A stretch of 64,000 nt of DNA, taken from NCBI GenBank assembly GCA_010015655.1, contig ML976671.1, positions 345,126-409,125 on the forward strand, read 5' to 3'. Shown here piece by piece: positions 24,567-34,536 of the stretch. Source of the stretch: Bimuria novae-zelandiae CBS 107.79 (Eukaryota; Ascomycota; Dothideomycetes; Pleosporales; Didymosphaeriaceae). The translations under genes were made by a program, and so were the position numbers. Each line of letters opens with the position of its first letter. Within the stretch, counting starts at the first letter, position 1. The notes under the pieces are model-generated. The model ran no database searches. It was not told where the DNA came from and saw nothing but the letters and a program-made list of their open reading frames with translations.

Positions 24567-25040
24567 AGCTGCATCTAATAGGTGTGGGTAACGGATGAAG
24601 TGGAGGAACGGAGAAGATATGTCTAAGGCAGCGACGCGCGTGGGTAAAGGCAGCAGGCGGCGAGGATGTTCCAAGGTTCGAGGTGAATGGTTGTAGCTCT
24701 ATGTAGGTACCGTGGGCAAAGGCGGCACGTAGAAGGCGGCCGAATGATGATGACGCGCTCCGGCGTTGCAGGGATTCGTGTGCTAGACAGTTTCGGCGGA
24801 GGGACAAGGACAGAAAGGACAGATATTCACCACCACAAAGCCGACCCGACAGCTCTAGTTGGGGCGCGCAGCTACCCAGCGAACAACAACCACGGTTTCC
24901 TTTCTGTCAGTCGGCTACCCTTCCCATGCCACCGTCGCTCATTTAACCTTGACAACCACGCCCGATACAAACCTTTTTGTGTCACCCTTAATAGGCCAAA
25001 CCACACGCCGCTGGAACGCACATCCTCCGCTACCGCAAAC
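24567..25040. promoter_or_regulatory. Shared divergent promoter of NPL4 and SEC66
   Basis: The two genes start 474 bp apart on opposite strands, so one interval must serve both. Both products act at the ER membrane (retro-translocation and translocation). No specific binding site was identified. Confidence 0.55.
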
Positions 25041-25834
25041 ATGTGGCCCTTCGACCTCGTCGACTGGGTGATGCTCAGCATACCCATCGCTTACCTCTTT
25101 ATTCTCGTCGGCTCGCTCTATACTTTCAGTAGTATCTACCGTAAGCGCAAAGCCTACCGCGCTGCCTCGCTCGAGCCCTGGTTCTCGCCGCACCTGCAGC
25201 GCAACGTGTACCTATCACTCCTCCACCAAGAAGACCCCAAGGTCCCGGACAGCATCCTGAAAGCTGCGCTGTTGCGCCGCGCAGTCGAAGACATCTCCCG
25301 GATCATCCAGGTTAGGAGCCAGAAGCAGGCGCTGCAAGTGTTGCTGCAGCGGGGCAGCGTCGGCGACGATTTATGGCAGCGGTTCCAGCGCGCGGAGAAG
25401 GAGATCGAGGACGAACTTAGGGATGTCGTGAGCGAGGTGCGTCTCCCTGCATCGCCCTTACACTTGGAGTACGCAGCCAACTAACACGTGTGTAGGCCAA
25501 CGCCTTCGCCCCTAACTGGGGCCAGACCATCTTCCAGACCGCCTCCGAGCTCGCCCAAAACGCCATGCTGCGCGACCGCGTCAACGAGATCCTGTCCACC
25601 GCAGAGTCCGAGCACGAATGGTGGGACAAACGCAAGTCAAAGATCCAGGCCGACTTCATGAAAGAGCTGGATGAGGAGAAGGTCAAAAGTGCCACAGAGG
25701 GTAGCGTGGCTGGAAGCGTGGCAGGCAGTGTCAAGGGCGCGAAGACGGTGAGCGACGACGACGCCGTTCTTGTCGAGGGCGGAGGACCTGCGGAGAAGGC
25801 GGGCAAGGGCAAGAAGAAGAAGGGGAAGAACTGA
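25041..25834 (+). CDS. SEC66: Sec66/Sec71-type subunit of the Sec63 ER translocation complex
   Basis: Two exons (25041-25436, 25496-25834) are joined by a phase-0 intron (GTGCGT...TGTAG, 59 nt), giving about 244 residues. The N-terminus carries one membrane segment (VMLSIPIAYLFILVGSLYTF) followed by a basic YRKRKAYR stop-transfer signal. The cytosolic domain contains SLEPWFSPHLQRNVYLSLLH and VPDSILKAALLRRAVEDISRI, diagnostic of the Sec66 family. The second exon is helical and ends in a Lys-rich tail (KGKKKKGKN) after a GSVAGSVAGSVKG repeat. With Sec62, Sec63 and Sec72 it acts in post-translational import through the Sec61 channel. Confidence 0.92.
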
Positions 25835-26316
25835 GCATTTGCAGCAGTATGGTCTGAGGGAAGTATTTACAAGGGCAGGCTCTGTCAGATCATGGGTGGC
25901 ATAGCCCAGTCGTATGGGTTTCTTTGATATCCTTTAAGAAGGAGATGTGAGAGAGAAGGATTTTGGAGCATTCATCCGTTGCATTGCCGGCGTTGAGGTG
26001 TTGCGGCATTAGGATACGGCGTGATCCAGGAGGCACTCTCTAGATACAGTGCTATTGTATGAACATTCTTCGATATCCAACTCACTTGCGCTGCGCTTTG
26101 ATGAGCGCGGACTTTCATTAATTCGATCCACACCGTGTGACAGTTTTTGAACATTCAGTTACTGAAATTGCAATGTTATAACGCCATTACCCACAGACCT
26201 GCACAGCCGGTATGATACACGCTGTCTCGACGTAAGAAAATCTTGTCATACACCAGATATACAATCCTCCCTTCCCACCTCCAATCTATCCTCGTCGCCT
26301 TCATTTTGCCGTCGCT
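25835..26316. other. Intergenic region between convergent genes
   Basis: 3' flanks of SEC66 and the Vps3844-like gene. No feature was recognised. Confidence 0.55.
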
Positions 26317-27631
26317 TTATTTCCTCACGGGACCACTGACACCAGCGCCAATCACGCTGGGTAGCTCCTCGCTGCCTACCGAGTACAGCAGTCCAATGCC
26401 TCCAGCAATCAAGAAAGCGAACAGCAAACCACTCGTGAAGAACAGCCAGAATGGCACCGAGACATCCTGCTTCTGGCAGGCAGGTCCGCCCCAGTACGTG
26501 GTCAGCTTGTGCCCCTCCATGCCCGTGTCGCCCTTGTCGACAACAGTGGGCTGGCAGACGCAGCCGTAGCAGGCCCCACGGCCATCCTTGCCCTTCTCAC
26601 CTTTGTGCAAGACCGAGCACTTTCCGTGACCAGAGCATCCGTTCGTAGCCTTGTCGCAGGCGGATTGGGTATCGAAGCAGCGCGGCAGAATGCCCAGGGG
26701 AGGGGTAGTGGTGTTGCCCTCCGCTTGTGTGATCACAGGGAAGTCCTTCATGTCAGCCGGAAGGGCAGTGTTGGGCGAAGTAGCGGGCTCGGAGGTGGCA
26801 AAAGTCATGGGAGCCTCGGTCAGCGGGCGAGCGCGGGCTTGCAGATTGGGCCTGTCGTAGGAGCCATAGGGGTTTGCGGCACGCTTGGAGACAGAGGATG
26901 ATGGCGGCATTACGACGAGCGTGATAGGAAAGCGATTTTCCTCTGGTTTCACGCGCTGGAGGTCCGATATAACTTCTGAAATCGCCTCGATACTGGGCCT
27001 GGCCATCTTATCCTTGCTCTTCAAGTCCATGTGGAACACGGTGAGGTAGTCGTTGAAGAGTTGGGGTTGTCGGAGCTTCGATAGGTGGAAGTCAATATAT
27101 TCGTTTGTAACATATGTTGAACCCTTGGGGTCGGACTTCTGAGGGAGCGACTGGGCTTGCAGGATCATGTCTTCGATCAGGTGCTTGTTATCGGCTGCAG
27201 AGGGCGGTTGCGCTATGCTGAAGCTTGACGTCCATGATTCGGGCGTTCCAAGTACTGCTGTCAATTTCGTTAGCATCATCCTGCTGTTCCTCTGCGTGTT
27301 GCCTACCATCGGCATCTTCTACGCCCTCTATCCACACGAGTGCATGTGCCTGTGTCCGACCCGCATCCTCCTCGCCAAACAGCTTCTGCTGCCTCCCGCC
27401 AAATGCATTTATCTGCTTCAAGCTCTCTTCGCTGCGGGTCTTCTCGATTGCATGGAACCGTGACAGGCCCAGTCTTTGGGCGAGGATCAATCGAGCGGTG
27501 GTGGCATCGACGGTCGTGGATGCCTGCGGCGGCGACCTGGGCGTTGGGTCGAGAATATAAACGCGGCCATCTTGTGCGGCAGCGGCTGCGCAGTACAGCG
27601 AGGATGCGATGAAGCCCCAGGACAGCTTCAT
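26317..27631 (-). CDS. Vps3844/DUF3844-type vacuolar sorting membrane protein
   Basis: Two exons (27631-27307, 27257-26317) give about 421 residues; the 49-nt intron has donor GTAGGC and acceptor GACAG. The N-terminus MKLSWGFIASSLYCAAAAAQ is a signal peptide. A lumenal region follows, then a Cys-rich DUF3844-like module (CFDTQSACDKATNGCSGHGKC and GACYGCVCQPT) that ends in WGGPACQKQDVSVPFWLFF. One membrane segment (FTSGLLFAFLIAGGIGLLY) precedes a short cytosolic tail, giving type I topology. The family is usually annotated as ER or vacuolar sorting protein in fungi. The biochemical role is not established. Confidence 0.85.
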
Positions 27632-27928
27632 GGTGGCGGTCGTGATGGGGAGTGGGCGTGCTGGAGCTTGCTGATGAGGGCCGCGCTGGAGACGTCAGTA
27701 GCAGCTACGACCCTTGCCGCGGACTTGGCGGGCGACCATTCCGAACTGCACGACAATTGCGCCTCGACTTGCACAAACTCCCACAAATTTGGGCTATCGC
27801 TACTGCAAATTAGTTACACTTACTCCTCCTCTTTTTCATATATATCCCTCATGTTCGCCCCCACTGCCCGCATCACCAGCAACTTCCGCAAGCTTTAACC
27901 TCCCCACGTTCCGTCGCCGCCACCGTCC
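27632..27928. promoter_or_regulatory. Divergent promoter between the Vps3844-like gene and the probable mitochondrial gene
   Basis: Only 297 bp separate two start codons on opposite strands. No specific motif was assigned. Confidence 0.45.
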
Positions 27929-29200
27929 ATGTTCCGACACCAAGTCCTCTGGAGGAGCTTCTCGCTTTTCAGACGCACTCCGACTTCTGCGATCGTCAAA
28001 TCGGCAGCCAAAGATGGACACAATGCGACACGAATACAGAGAGTGCGCATCACGCAGCGCTTTTTCACAAAATCACGTATGGTAGGCACTGCAGTCGTCG
28101 CTGTAGGCGCTTGGAGACTCTTCGTGTGGCTCGACGAGGAGGTTGAAGACGAAGAAGAAGTTTCAGCCCAAGTGCGGCGCGTGCGAAGACCACCCATACG
28201 GCAGGACGACGCAGAGGACGATAAAGGTGGACGCGAGATCACAGACGAGGAAGAGGAAGAACTCGAAGACGACGAGGAGGAGGAAGAAGACGATGAGGGC
28301 TTGATTTTTCTTCCCACGGGCTTCTCGCGGCCCAGGCCGAGACGGTTCTACAGAGGCTCGGACCCAGAATGGCAAACGTTTATTCGACTGGCCCCAGACC
28401 GGAAGCGAATGGAAAAGATCAGAGAGGAGCTGATAACAACCGTGCGCGACCTTGCCACAAAGAACGCACACATCAAGATGCATCTTGGGAAGATCGACAC
28501 TACGAAGGGAAAGGTGTGGATTGAGGTCAAATTCCCGGACGGCCCTCCATTAGAGTACGAGCAACCAGGCATTGAACTCACAGAGGATCTCACCATCAGG
28601 AAAACCACGAGGCCAGTCCACGAGATGCACCACAAGCGGCTAGCGAGGGTGCTCATGCCCACCGGCGTCATGAATTCGGTCTACTACGACATGAAGAGGA
28701 GGATGTTCGCCTCGTGGCAAGACTTCAAGCGGTATACCGGCCTGGAAGAGACCAGACCGACCGCGCAAAGCGTCATCAAAGGACTCCCTTTGCCCCCCGC
28801 CGTTCCGGTATCTCCCACGCAAACACCCTCTGCCCCGAACACACCCGCCGCGCCTGCGTCCGCGGATACGGAGAAGCAAGTCACGTCCCCATTGCCACCC
28901 TCACCGTCGAACTCTGCCTTGGAAAAACTCGGACTATCACTCCCTGGTCCAGAACAAGTCCCAACGATGGACCTCTCATACTTCCGCCAAATATTTCGAA
29001 AGTACCACAAACACATGGCCATCGAGCCCCCGCGAGGCACCTTCATAGTATCCGGCTTGGTCGAAATCATCGGTGACAGAGCGAAGATGACGCTCGACGT
29101 GATGAGTCTGTACGATCCCAATGTGGGGAAGTACGTCTTGCTGCAAGCGAGGGTGCGCAGCATCACGCCGTACAAGCAGAGGCCGAGGGGCGGGCCGTAG
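27929..29200 (+). CDS. Conserved fungal protein, probably mitochondrial membrane-associated
   Basis: One uninterrupted 423-residue frame. The first ~50 residues (MFRHQVLWRSFSLFRRTPTS...) are rich in Arg, Ser and Thr and lack acidic residues apart from one Asp, as in a mitochondrial presequence. A hydrophobic segment (VGTAVVAVGAWRLFVWL) follows. Next comes a long acidic stretch of Glu and Asp near residues 70-125, then a conserved folded part beginning FYRGSDPEWQTFIRLAPDRKR. A Pro/Ser/Thr linker near residues 290-340 precedes a C-terminal block (YFRQIFRKYHKHMAIEPPRGTFIVSG). I recognise the overall pattern from filamentous fungi but cannot name a characterised homologue. The prediction of mitochondrial location is inference from the N-terminus. 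Confidence 0.7.
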   Translation: MFRHQVLWRSFSLFRRTPTSAIVKSAAKDGHNATRIQRVRITQRFFTKSRMVGTAVVAVGAWRLFVWLDEEVEDEEEVSAQVRRVRRPPIRQDDAEDDKGGREITDEEEEELEDDEEEEEDDEGLIFLPTGFSRPRPRRFYRGSDPEWQTFIRLAPDRKRMEKIREELITTVRDLATKNAHIKMHLGKIDTTKGKVWIEVKFPDGPPLEYEQPGIELTEDLTIRKTTRPVHEMHHKRLARVLMPTGVMNSVYYDMKRRMFASWQDFKRYTGLEETRPTAQSVIKGLPLPPAVPVSPTQTPSAPNTPAAPASADTEKQVTSPLPPSPSNSALEKLGLSLPGPEQVPTMDLSYFRQIFRKYHKHMAIEPPRGTFIVSGLVEIIGDRAKMTLDVMSLYDPNVGKYVLLQARVRSITPYKQRPRGGP

Positions 29201-29505
29201 TGATTCAAACTAGATGATGATGGATTGGAGCCGTTTGGATGATTGCATCAGCGTTGGGCGTTGTGGCGAGCATGGACATATAGCATCACCCAGAGTATGG
29301 TGCAAGTGTACAAAATATGTATTCTTCGGCGTATTGGACAGAGATACCTTTGTTTGGGTCAAACATTAGATGCGGAAGTCCGCATAATGCAACAGTAAGC
29401 ATTAAATTTTCTCGTGCTGTATCGTTTTGAAGGAGGTTTTCGTGTGATGGTTGTCATCGTCACTCGTTGGCGCTGAAGGGGACTGATGATGTTTTGAGGC
29501 TCAGG

Positions 29506-32500
29506 TATAAATACCGCTCTGTCTCTCGCTGAACTTGACTTTTCCTTTACACACACACTACTACCGCCTTCTGGTGGACTAAAAACACATACGGCAATTT
29601 TCATGGCGCTCCCTCTCTGGTGGACTAAAACAAAGAAGGGAGTCGAGCATGTGCTTGCCGCATGGTTGGGCTAAAAAAATGAGGCAGTCACGTTTCCATG
29701 GCGCTCCTTCTGGCGGACTAAAATCTAAGACGGGTACTCAACATGTGCCTCCCGGGCTAAAATCAACAGTTGGACCGACTGATGTGCGCATCCCCGCCGT
29801 GGACTCTAAAAATCCCTCCACCGTCTAGTTATGGAGTCTTTGCCTTTGGGCTGAAATTTGAAAACATGAGGGGCTATGTGTTGCTCCAGGCCCCTGTTTC
29901 CAAAGGCGGAAAGAGGATTGCGCGGTGTGCTGAGTCCTACCGCGGTTGTCTGCGCCTTGGATCGAAAAACGAGTGCGGGAAAGGGCGTTGTGTTTTCCCA
30001 GGCTCCTACATCAGCCAGAACGCGAGGCTTGCGTGCCGTGCTAAGTCCTACCGCGGTCCTCTGAGCCTTGGAGCGAAAATCGACGGTGGAAAGGCCCATG
30101 TGTTTTCCCAGGGTACTGCTTGAGCCGATGTTTCCCGGAGCATTGAGGTATAAAATCTCTATGTTGGTTGAGAAGGATGCCCAAGTGTTCTTCACATCTA
30201 CCACAGTCCTAGAGTGACTAAAATGGCTTGTTGCCGAAGTCATGTGCTTCTCCGCGGTGGTGGACTAAAAAACCAGCCCCAGAGGGAACACGGGCTCTTC
30301 GTTCCTGGACTAAAAAGCGCAGTTGTTGAAGGTTATGTGCTCCCTGCTCCACGGGATCTAAAAAGATGAAAAGGATGAAACCATGTGCCGCTCTGTGCCC
30401 TGGCGTCAAAAAAAAAGGCGCACGAGGATAAGATATGACGTCTTGCTTCTGTGACATCGATCCAAAAAGACTTCGCGGTTGTGTATGTGCGACTTCTGGG
30501 GTTTGCGGCATCAAGTCAGCGTTGCATATGTATCTCCGTCCATGGGAAAGGGCTCGGCTCTTAGACGTTCGAGGGGACTAAAGATCAGAACAAAAATGTC
30601 CATGTGGCTTTCTGTGGCTTTGGAATAAAATTCCAGCTCGATGAGCATAATGTGGCGGTCCGCGTTGCTGGCAGAGATGAAAACTCAAGAGAAGACGTTC
30701 TATGTGCATGTAGCGGCACGTGGGTATCAAGTCAAAAAAACGTGGGAGGATACGGTATGGGACTGTCTTTCGCTCGGTCACACCCAAAAAGAAGAAGAAA
30801 GAGTTCAAATGGCTGCTTTCGGGGTTAATCTTGTCTAAAACACGACGATGCGGACGCATATGGCTCGCCTTGCCGCGTGTTTCGAAATAAGGGAGATGAT
30901 AATCATGTGGGGCTCTCGGGCACTTATGGGGCAGTCGAAAAAGGTGCTCCAAGAATATATGTGGTGTCACTCGCTGCGGTTTGCTAAATCAACATCCTTC
31001 AATAGTCAAGCCTATGGTTTTTCCCGCTGGGAGTCTTTATACGCTTGCCCACCTCTTTTGGGAATGAATGTCAGCCTCAAAATCCGGAGGGTTGAATTCA
31101 TATGTGTGAGGGTGCATGTGTGAGCATTCACTCATGTTCTTCGTCAGCACGGCTCAGTATCGTCTCATCCGGCGTGGGGCTGAATTTAAAGTATAAAAAA
31201 GCTCGGAATTATGGTATGCTTCGGCTTTACTTCCACACACTACACCACTACCAGAAGTGGACTAAAACTAAGACGGATGCATGACATGTGGCTGGACTAG
31301 AAACGGATGTGGTACCCTGGCATGTGCTGCGTTCGGTGTGACTGCGTATAACAATCAGCACAACCCCGCTATGGACGTCTTCCGTCGCTCTTGCAATCCA
31401 AAAAACTTTGTTCGTACCACGGATGAAGATATTTGCCTCTTGCAGAAACAAAGCTTGCGTTTTCAACTCTCATGTAAACGACGATCGTGCTGTTCATCGC
31501 CAATTACTGGCGTGGAAGAAATCTCAAGTGCTATCAAGCTGGCATGGAAGTATAAATACTCCGTCCTCTGGGCTCGAACTTCTGCCCCTCACACCACGAC
31601 TCCACAAAGGTGGACTAAAATTAGCAGGATCAACTCCTATGTCGTCCTCTGCGGTTCTGCCACTGGTCTAAAAATGCCTTGAACATCCTCGACATTCGGA
31701 TTCTTGCCCGCACTGGGACATGGACCAAAATCAACCCCGCCATACTCCATGTGTCTTCGGAGTCTGAGTGACTGGAAAGTGCAAGCGCCGTGAGCATAGA
31801 GCGTTTTCAGCTCTTCCTTTTCATGTTTCGGTGGTCGATCTTTCATCACCACACGCCAATGCTGAAGTCATCCGAACCTCCCTCAAACCGGCTACGCAGT
31901 ACTTAAACGCTCAATCTTCCCACGTCCTTCCTTTTCTCACACTACACCATCTGTATAACGAATAAAATATATCCAGGCCCGATTCATGTGGGTCGCGACT
32001 AAAATATCCTCGGAGTGGTTTTTTTGTCACGATTATTTTTGAACAGTTCTCCGGGGGAACACACTTTTTGTACTTGGGCGATCACTACCTACTTCTGCAT
32101 TCGTTTCTCTTGATCCTCGAAGAGGAACTTATGTCGTTTATTCTGCGTCTCTCGATCATCACCAAAACTCTTCCGCACTACCCGACATGTGGAAATCCGC
32201 GGGGTTTGCGTCTCTAAATATACAGAACTTGGGGTTATGGTTAACTTTGCTTCCTTGCGGTTTTATACCTCACCTGGGCAATGATGGCATTCCATTCATG
32301 CATTGCACGATGGTACTCAATCTTCTCACCATCAGCGGACGGATTCTCTTTCGCACCATTGTATCAACACTGGACATCTGGAAGACTAAAACTTCAAGAA
32401 TTTCAAGGCCGTATGGCTCTTCACGTCGCCTTTGTGTACTAAAATGAGAGATTCCGATCCCTATGCGGTCGTGCCGGCTACTTCATCAAAGTATGAGAAC

Positions 32501-34010
32501 TAAAAACAACATCGCGAAACTCTCATGGGTGTCTTTTCTGTCCTGTCTGACTTTTTCGGTGAGCGTGTTCAACTTGATGCACATCATCGTGAAGGAGCGG
32601 TGGGTGGAGAAAAGGAGACGTGTCCGTCCCGTTTTTCTATTTTACCTTATAAATATATTTATCCTCCTGCCAATGGCACTCTTCGCACATGGATATTCCA
32701 CTCTGCTGGAATGAACAAAACTCCCAGATCGTGGGACTATGGAGATCTCGGCGCCTCTTTGAGGGGCTAAAGTAACATTGTTCTACCAGCATGAAATCTT
32801 GCGCGCCTTGCGTGCCCATTGGATTTTCATAAACTATGATACTCTATGTCAACTTTGTGGATTATGGTATTCCTTGAAGCTGATCACCCACAACACTAGA
32901 GCTAGTTTCATAGAGATGCTCACCATCAGATAGTAGTGAAGATAGATACAACTTGTGCTCATCACATCTCCCCTGTCCTACTTATATAAATATTTCTCAC
33001 TTCGTGATCACTTTTCCTCCCACTAACATTACCACTGCTACTTCAGTGTGGTCTAAAAATTAGCAACAAAACCGTTGATGTTGCTTCTGTACTTCTGAGG
33101 AGTGACTAAAATTGGAAAAGTACGATTGCCATGGTGTTGTTTGTTTTTCTTTCGTACACTAAAAGCATAGAAGATTGTGCTTCTGGTGACCTCCACCTGC
33201 AGCTACCCTGAACCTGAGGTAACATCTGTGCTCTTAATCTCTGTCTTGATGAAGGCGGTCATCATTAATTGTCAGTGCGGAGGACGCTCCCGTGCGGCTG
33301 AAGAATCGTTGTCAGATCCCGTATAAACAATCCCGTTCTCCTTGCTATTTCTTTCTTTCCACACAATACCAAAAGCACTAGGATTAGAGTGATTGAAATT
33401 CTGCAAGAAACATTGGATGTGGCTTCGCTGTGCCGCTGTCGCGGACTAAAACCGTCAAGGAACTGAATCATGCACGTGTGTTTCTACGTAAGAGTGCCAA
33501 CGAAAGTTCTATTCCCGATTGTCATGGCGTCTCTCTGTCACTCATGTTACGGCAGAAATGAGCCATCCTTCCCCTAAAATAATTGATACTCATTGCAGAG
33601 AAACAGCGATGATGCCGGCAAAAGGGAAACCATCTGGTCATCCCTTGGACGTCCTGAGTACATATATCACGGAAACATCGGCCAAACTGCTACCCTACTC
33701 ACAATACCACCTCTACAATCAAAAAAGACTATAAAGATATCCCCGACCATTGCATGTGGCTGGACTAAAATTGATGGCAAAAACCGACTTATGTGGTTTA
33801 GTTCGCTCCCGGATCTTGACTAAAAAGAACGAACAGAACCCGGAAAGTTGTTCTTTGCTGTTTGTCTTCCAAAATGGAAGGACAACACGCTCATGCACTC
33901 GCCGAGATTAACTCTCCATGCCATCACTCGTTGACATAGGAGCGAATAAAATTCGAGATCTTAGAGTTGTATGTGCTCCCTTCTGTTGGGCAGTAAATAA
34001 AAGGTCCTGG
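29506..34010 (+). repeat. Degenerate non-coding tandem array, 45-50-bp modules marked by GGACTAAAA and ATGTG
   Basis: About 50 copies of a (GG)ACTAAAA-like word recur along the plus strand, for example at 29573, 29621, 29712, 30259, 30305, 31258, 31611, 33051, 33438 and 33756. In regular stretches successive copies lie 39-54 bp apart. About 18-20 bases after each, ATGTG or ATGG usually occurs, often followed by CTCC or CTTC. Some copies have a short stem just before the motif, for example CCAC-AAAG-GTGG at 31602 and CACTG-CTACTT-CAGTG at 33033, with different paired bases. The interval has no long ORF and no frame shared between modules, and it is not AT-rich, so RIP does not explain it. Decay is strong; a proper alignment is needed for a consensus. 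Confidence 0.7.
29506..34010 (+). promoter_or_regulatory. Eleven TATA-like promoter modules within the array, ~337-bp higher-order period
   Basis: TATA-like octamers occur at 29506, 30149, 31192, 31551, 31899, 32314, 32648, 32985, 33322, 33659 and 33994; the best are TATAAATA, the weakest (TACTCAAT, TACATATA, TAAATAAA) are poor. Each is followed at +37 to +47 by a CACA/TACCAC-like element after a pyrimidine-rich stretch. Most are followed at +60 to +67 by ACTAAAA or a variant. The last four intervals are 337, 337, 337 and 335 bp; earlier ones are 334, 348, 359, 415 and approximate multiples of 320-350. The order TATA, pyrimidine-rich initiator-like leader, short stem is what a Pol II core promoter with a short 5' leader would look like. 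Transcription is not shown by sequence alone. Confidence 0.55.
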
Positions 34011-34536
34011 GCGTACAAAAAATACTGTTCCATACACTCTTGTCGCCCCAAGTAGCTGCTATAAGGACTAGGATCTGTGAGTAAGCAAAGATCGCGACGA
34101 TGGTGAATACCCTCATCAGTCGTTGCGATTGATAATGGCAAAGTGCCCTTGCTTCTTGTATGCACATCAGTAAGCTCAGATGGTAAATGCTCGAAAATAT
34201 GGTGTCACGTCAGAAATTCCTGCGCGGGCATTAGTAGCAAGGAACTGCAGTCTTTGCCATGCATAGACGCCGGCGTGTATAAGGAGTGCTGCTTGCAAGT
34301 ATAACCCAGCAGACATCCTCAGGTTGCCTTCACTGCAGAAAGCTCCGGCTCATCTTGCGATAACCGTGTCGATGGACCCTGATTATCATTGAGCTGGCAA
34401 TAAGCACGGTAGGATGATGGAAGGAAATGAACCGTCTTAACCTCGCCGGCTCTACGGGCAGGAGCCCGAAAGCATAAATTTCATTAGAGTGACTATGCGA
34501 CTGTCGATCGTGATATCACATTCTTCATTAGCCGAA

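Noticed and set aside
31281..31682. 133-codon Cys-rich ORF in the array, as a candidate secreted protein
   Set aside because: No signal peptide, no similarity between repeat modules in this frame, and its position inside a non-coding array make it a chance ORF.
29506..34010. CRISPR array
   Set aside because: The modules are degenerate and unevenly spaced with no identical repeats, no cas genes are present, and the genome is eukaryotic.
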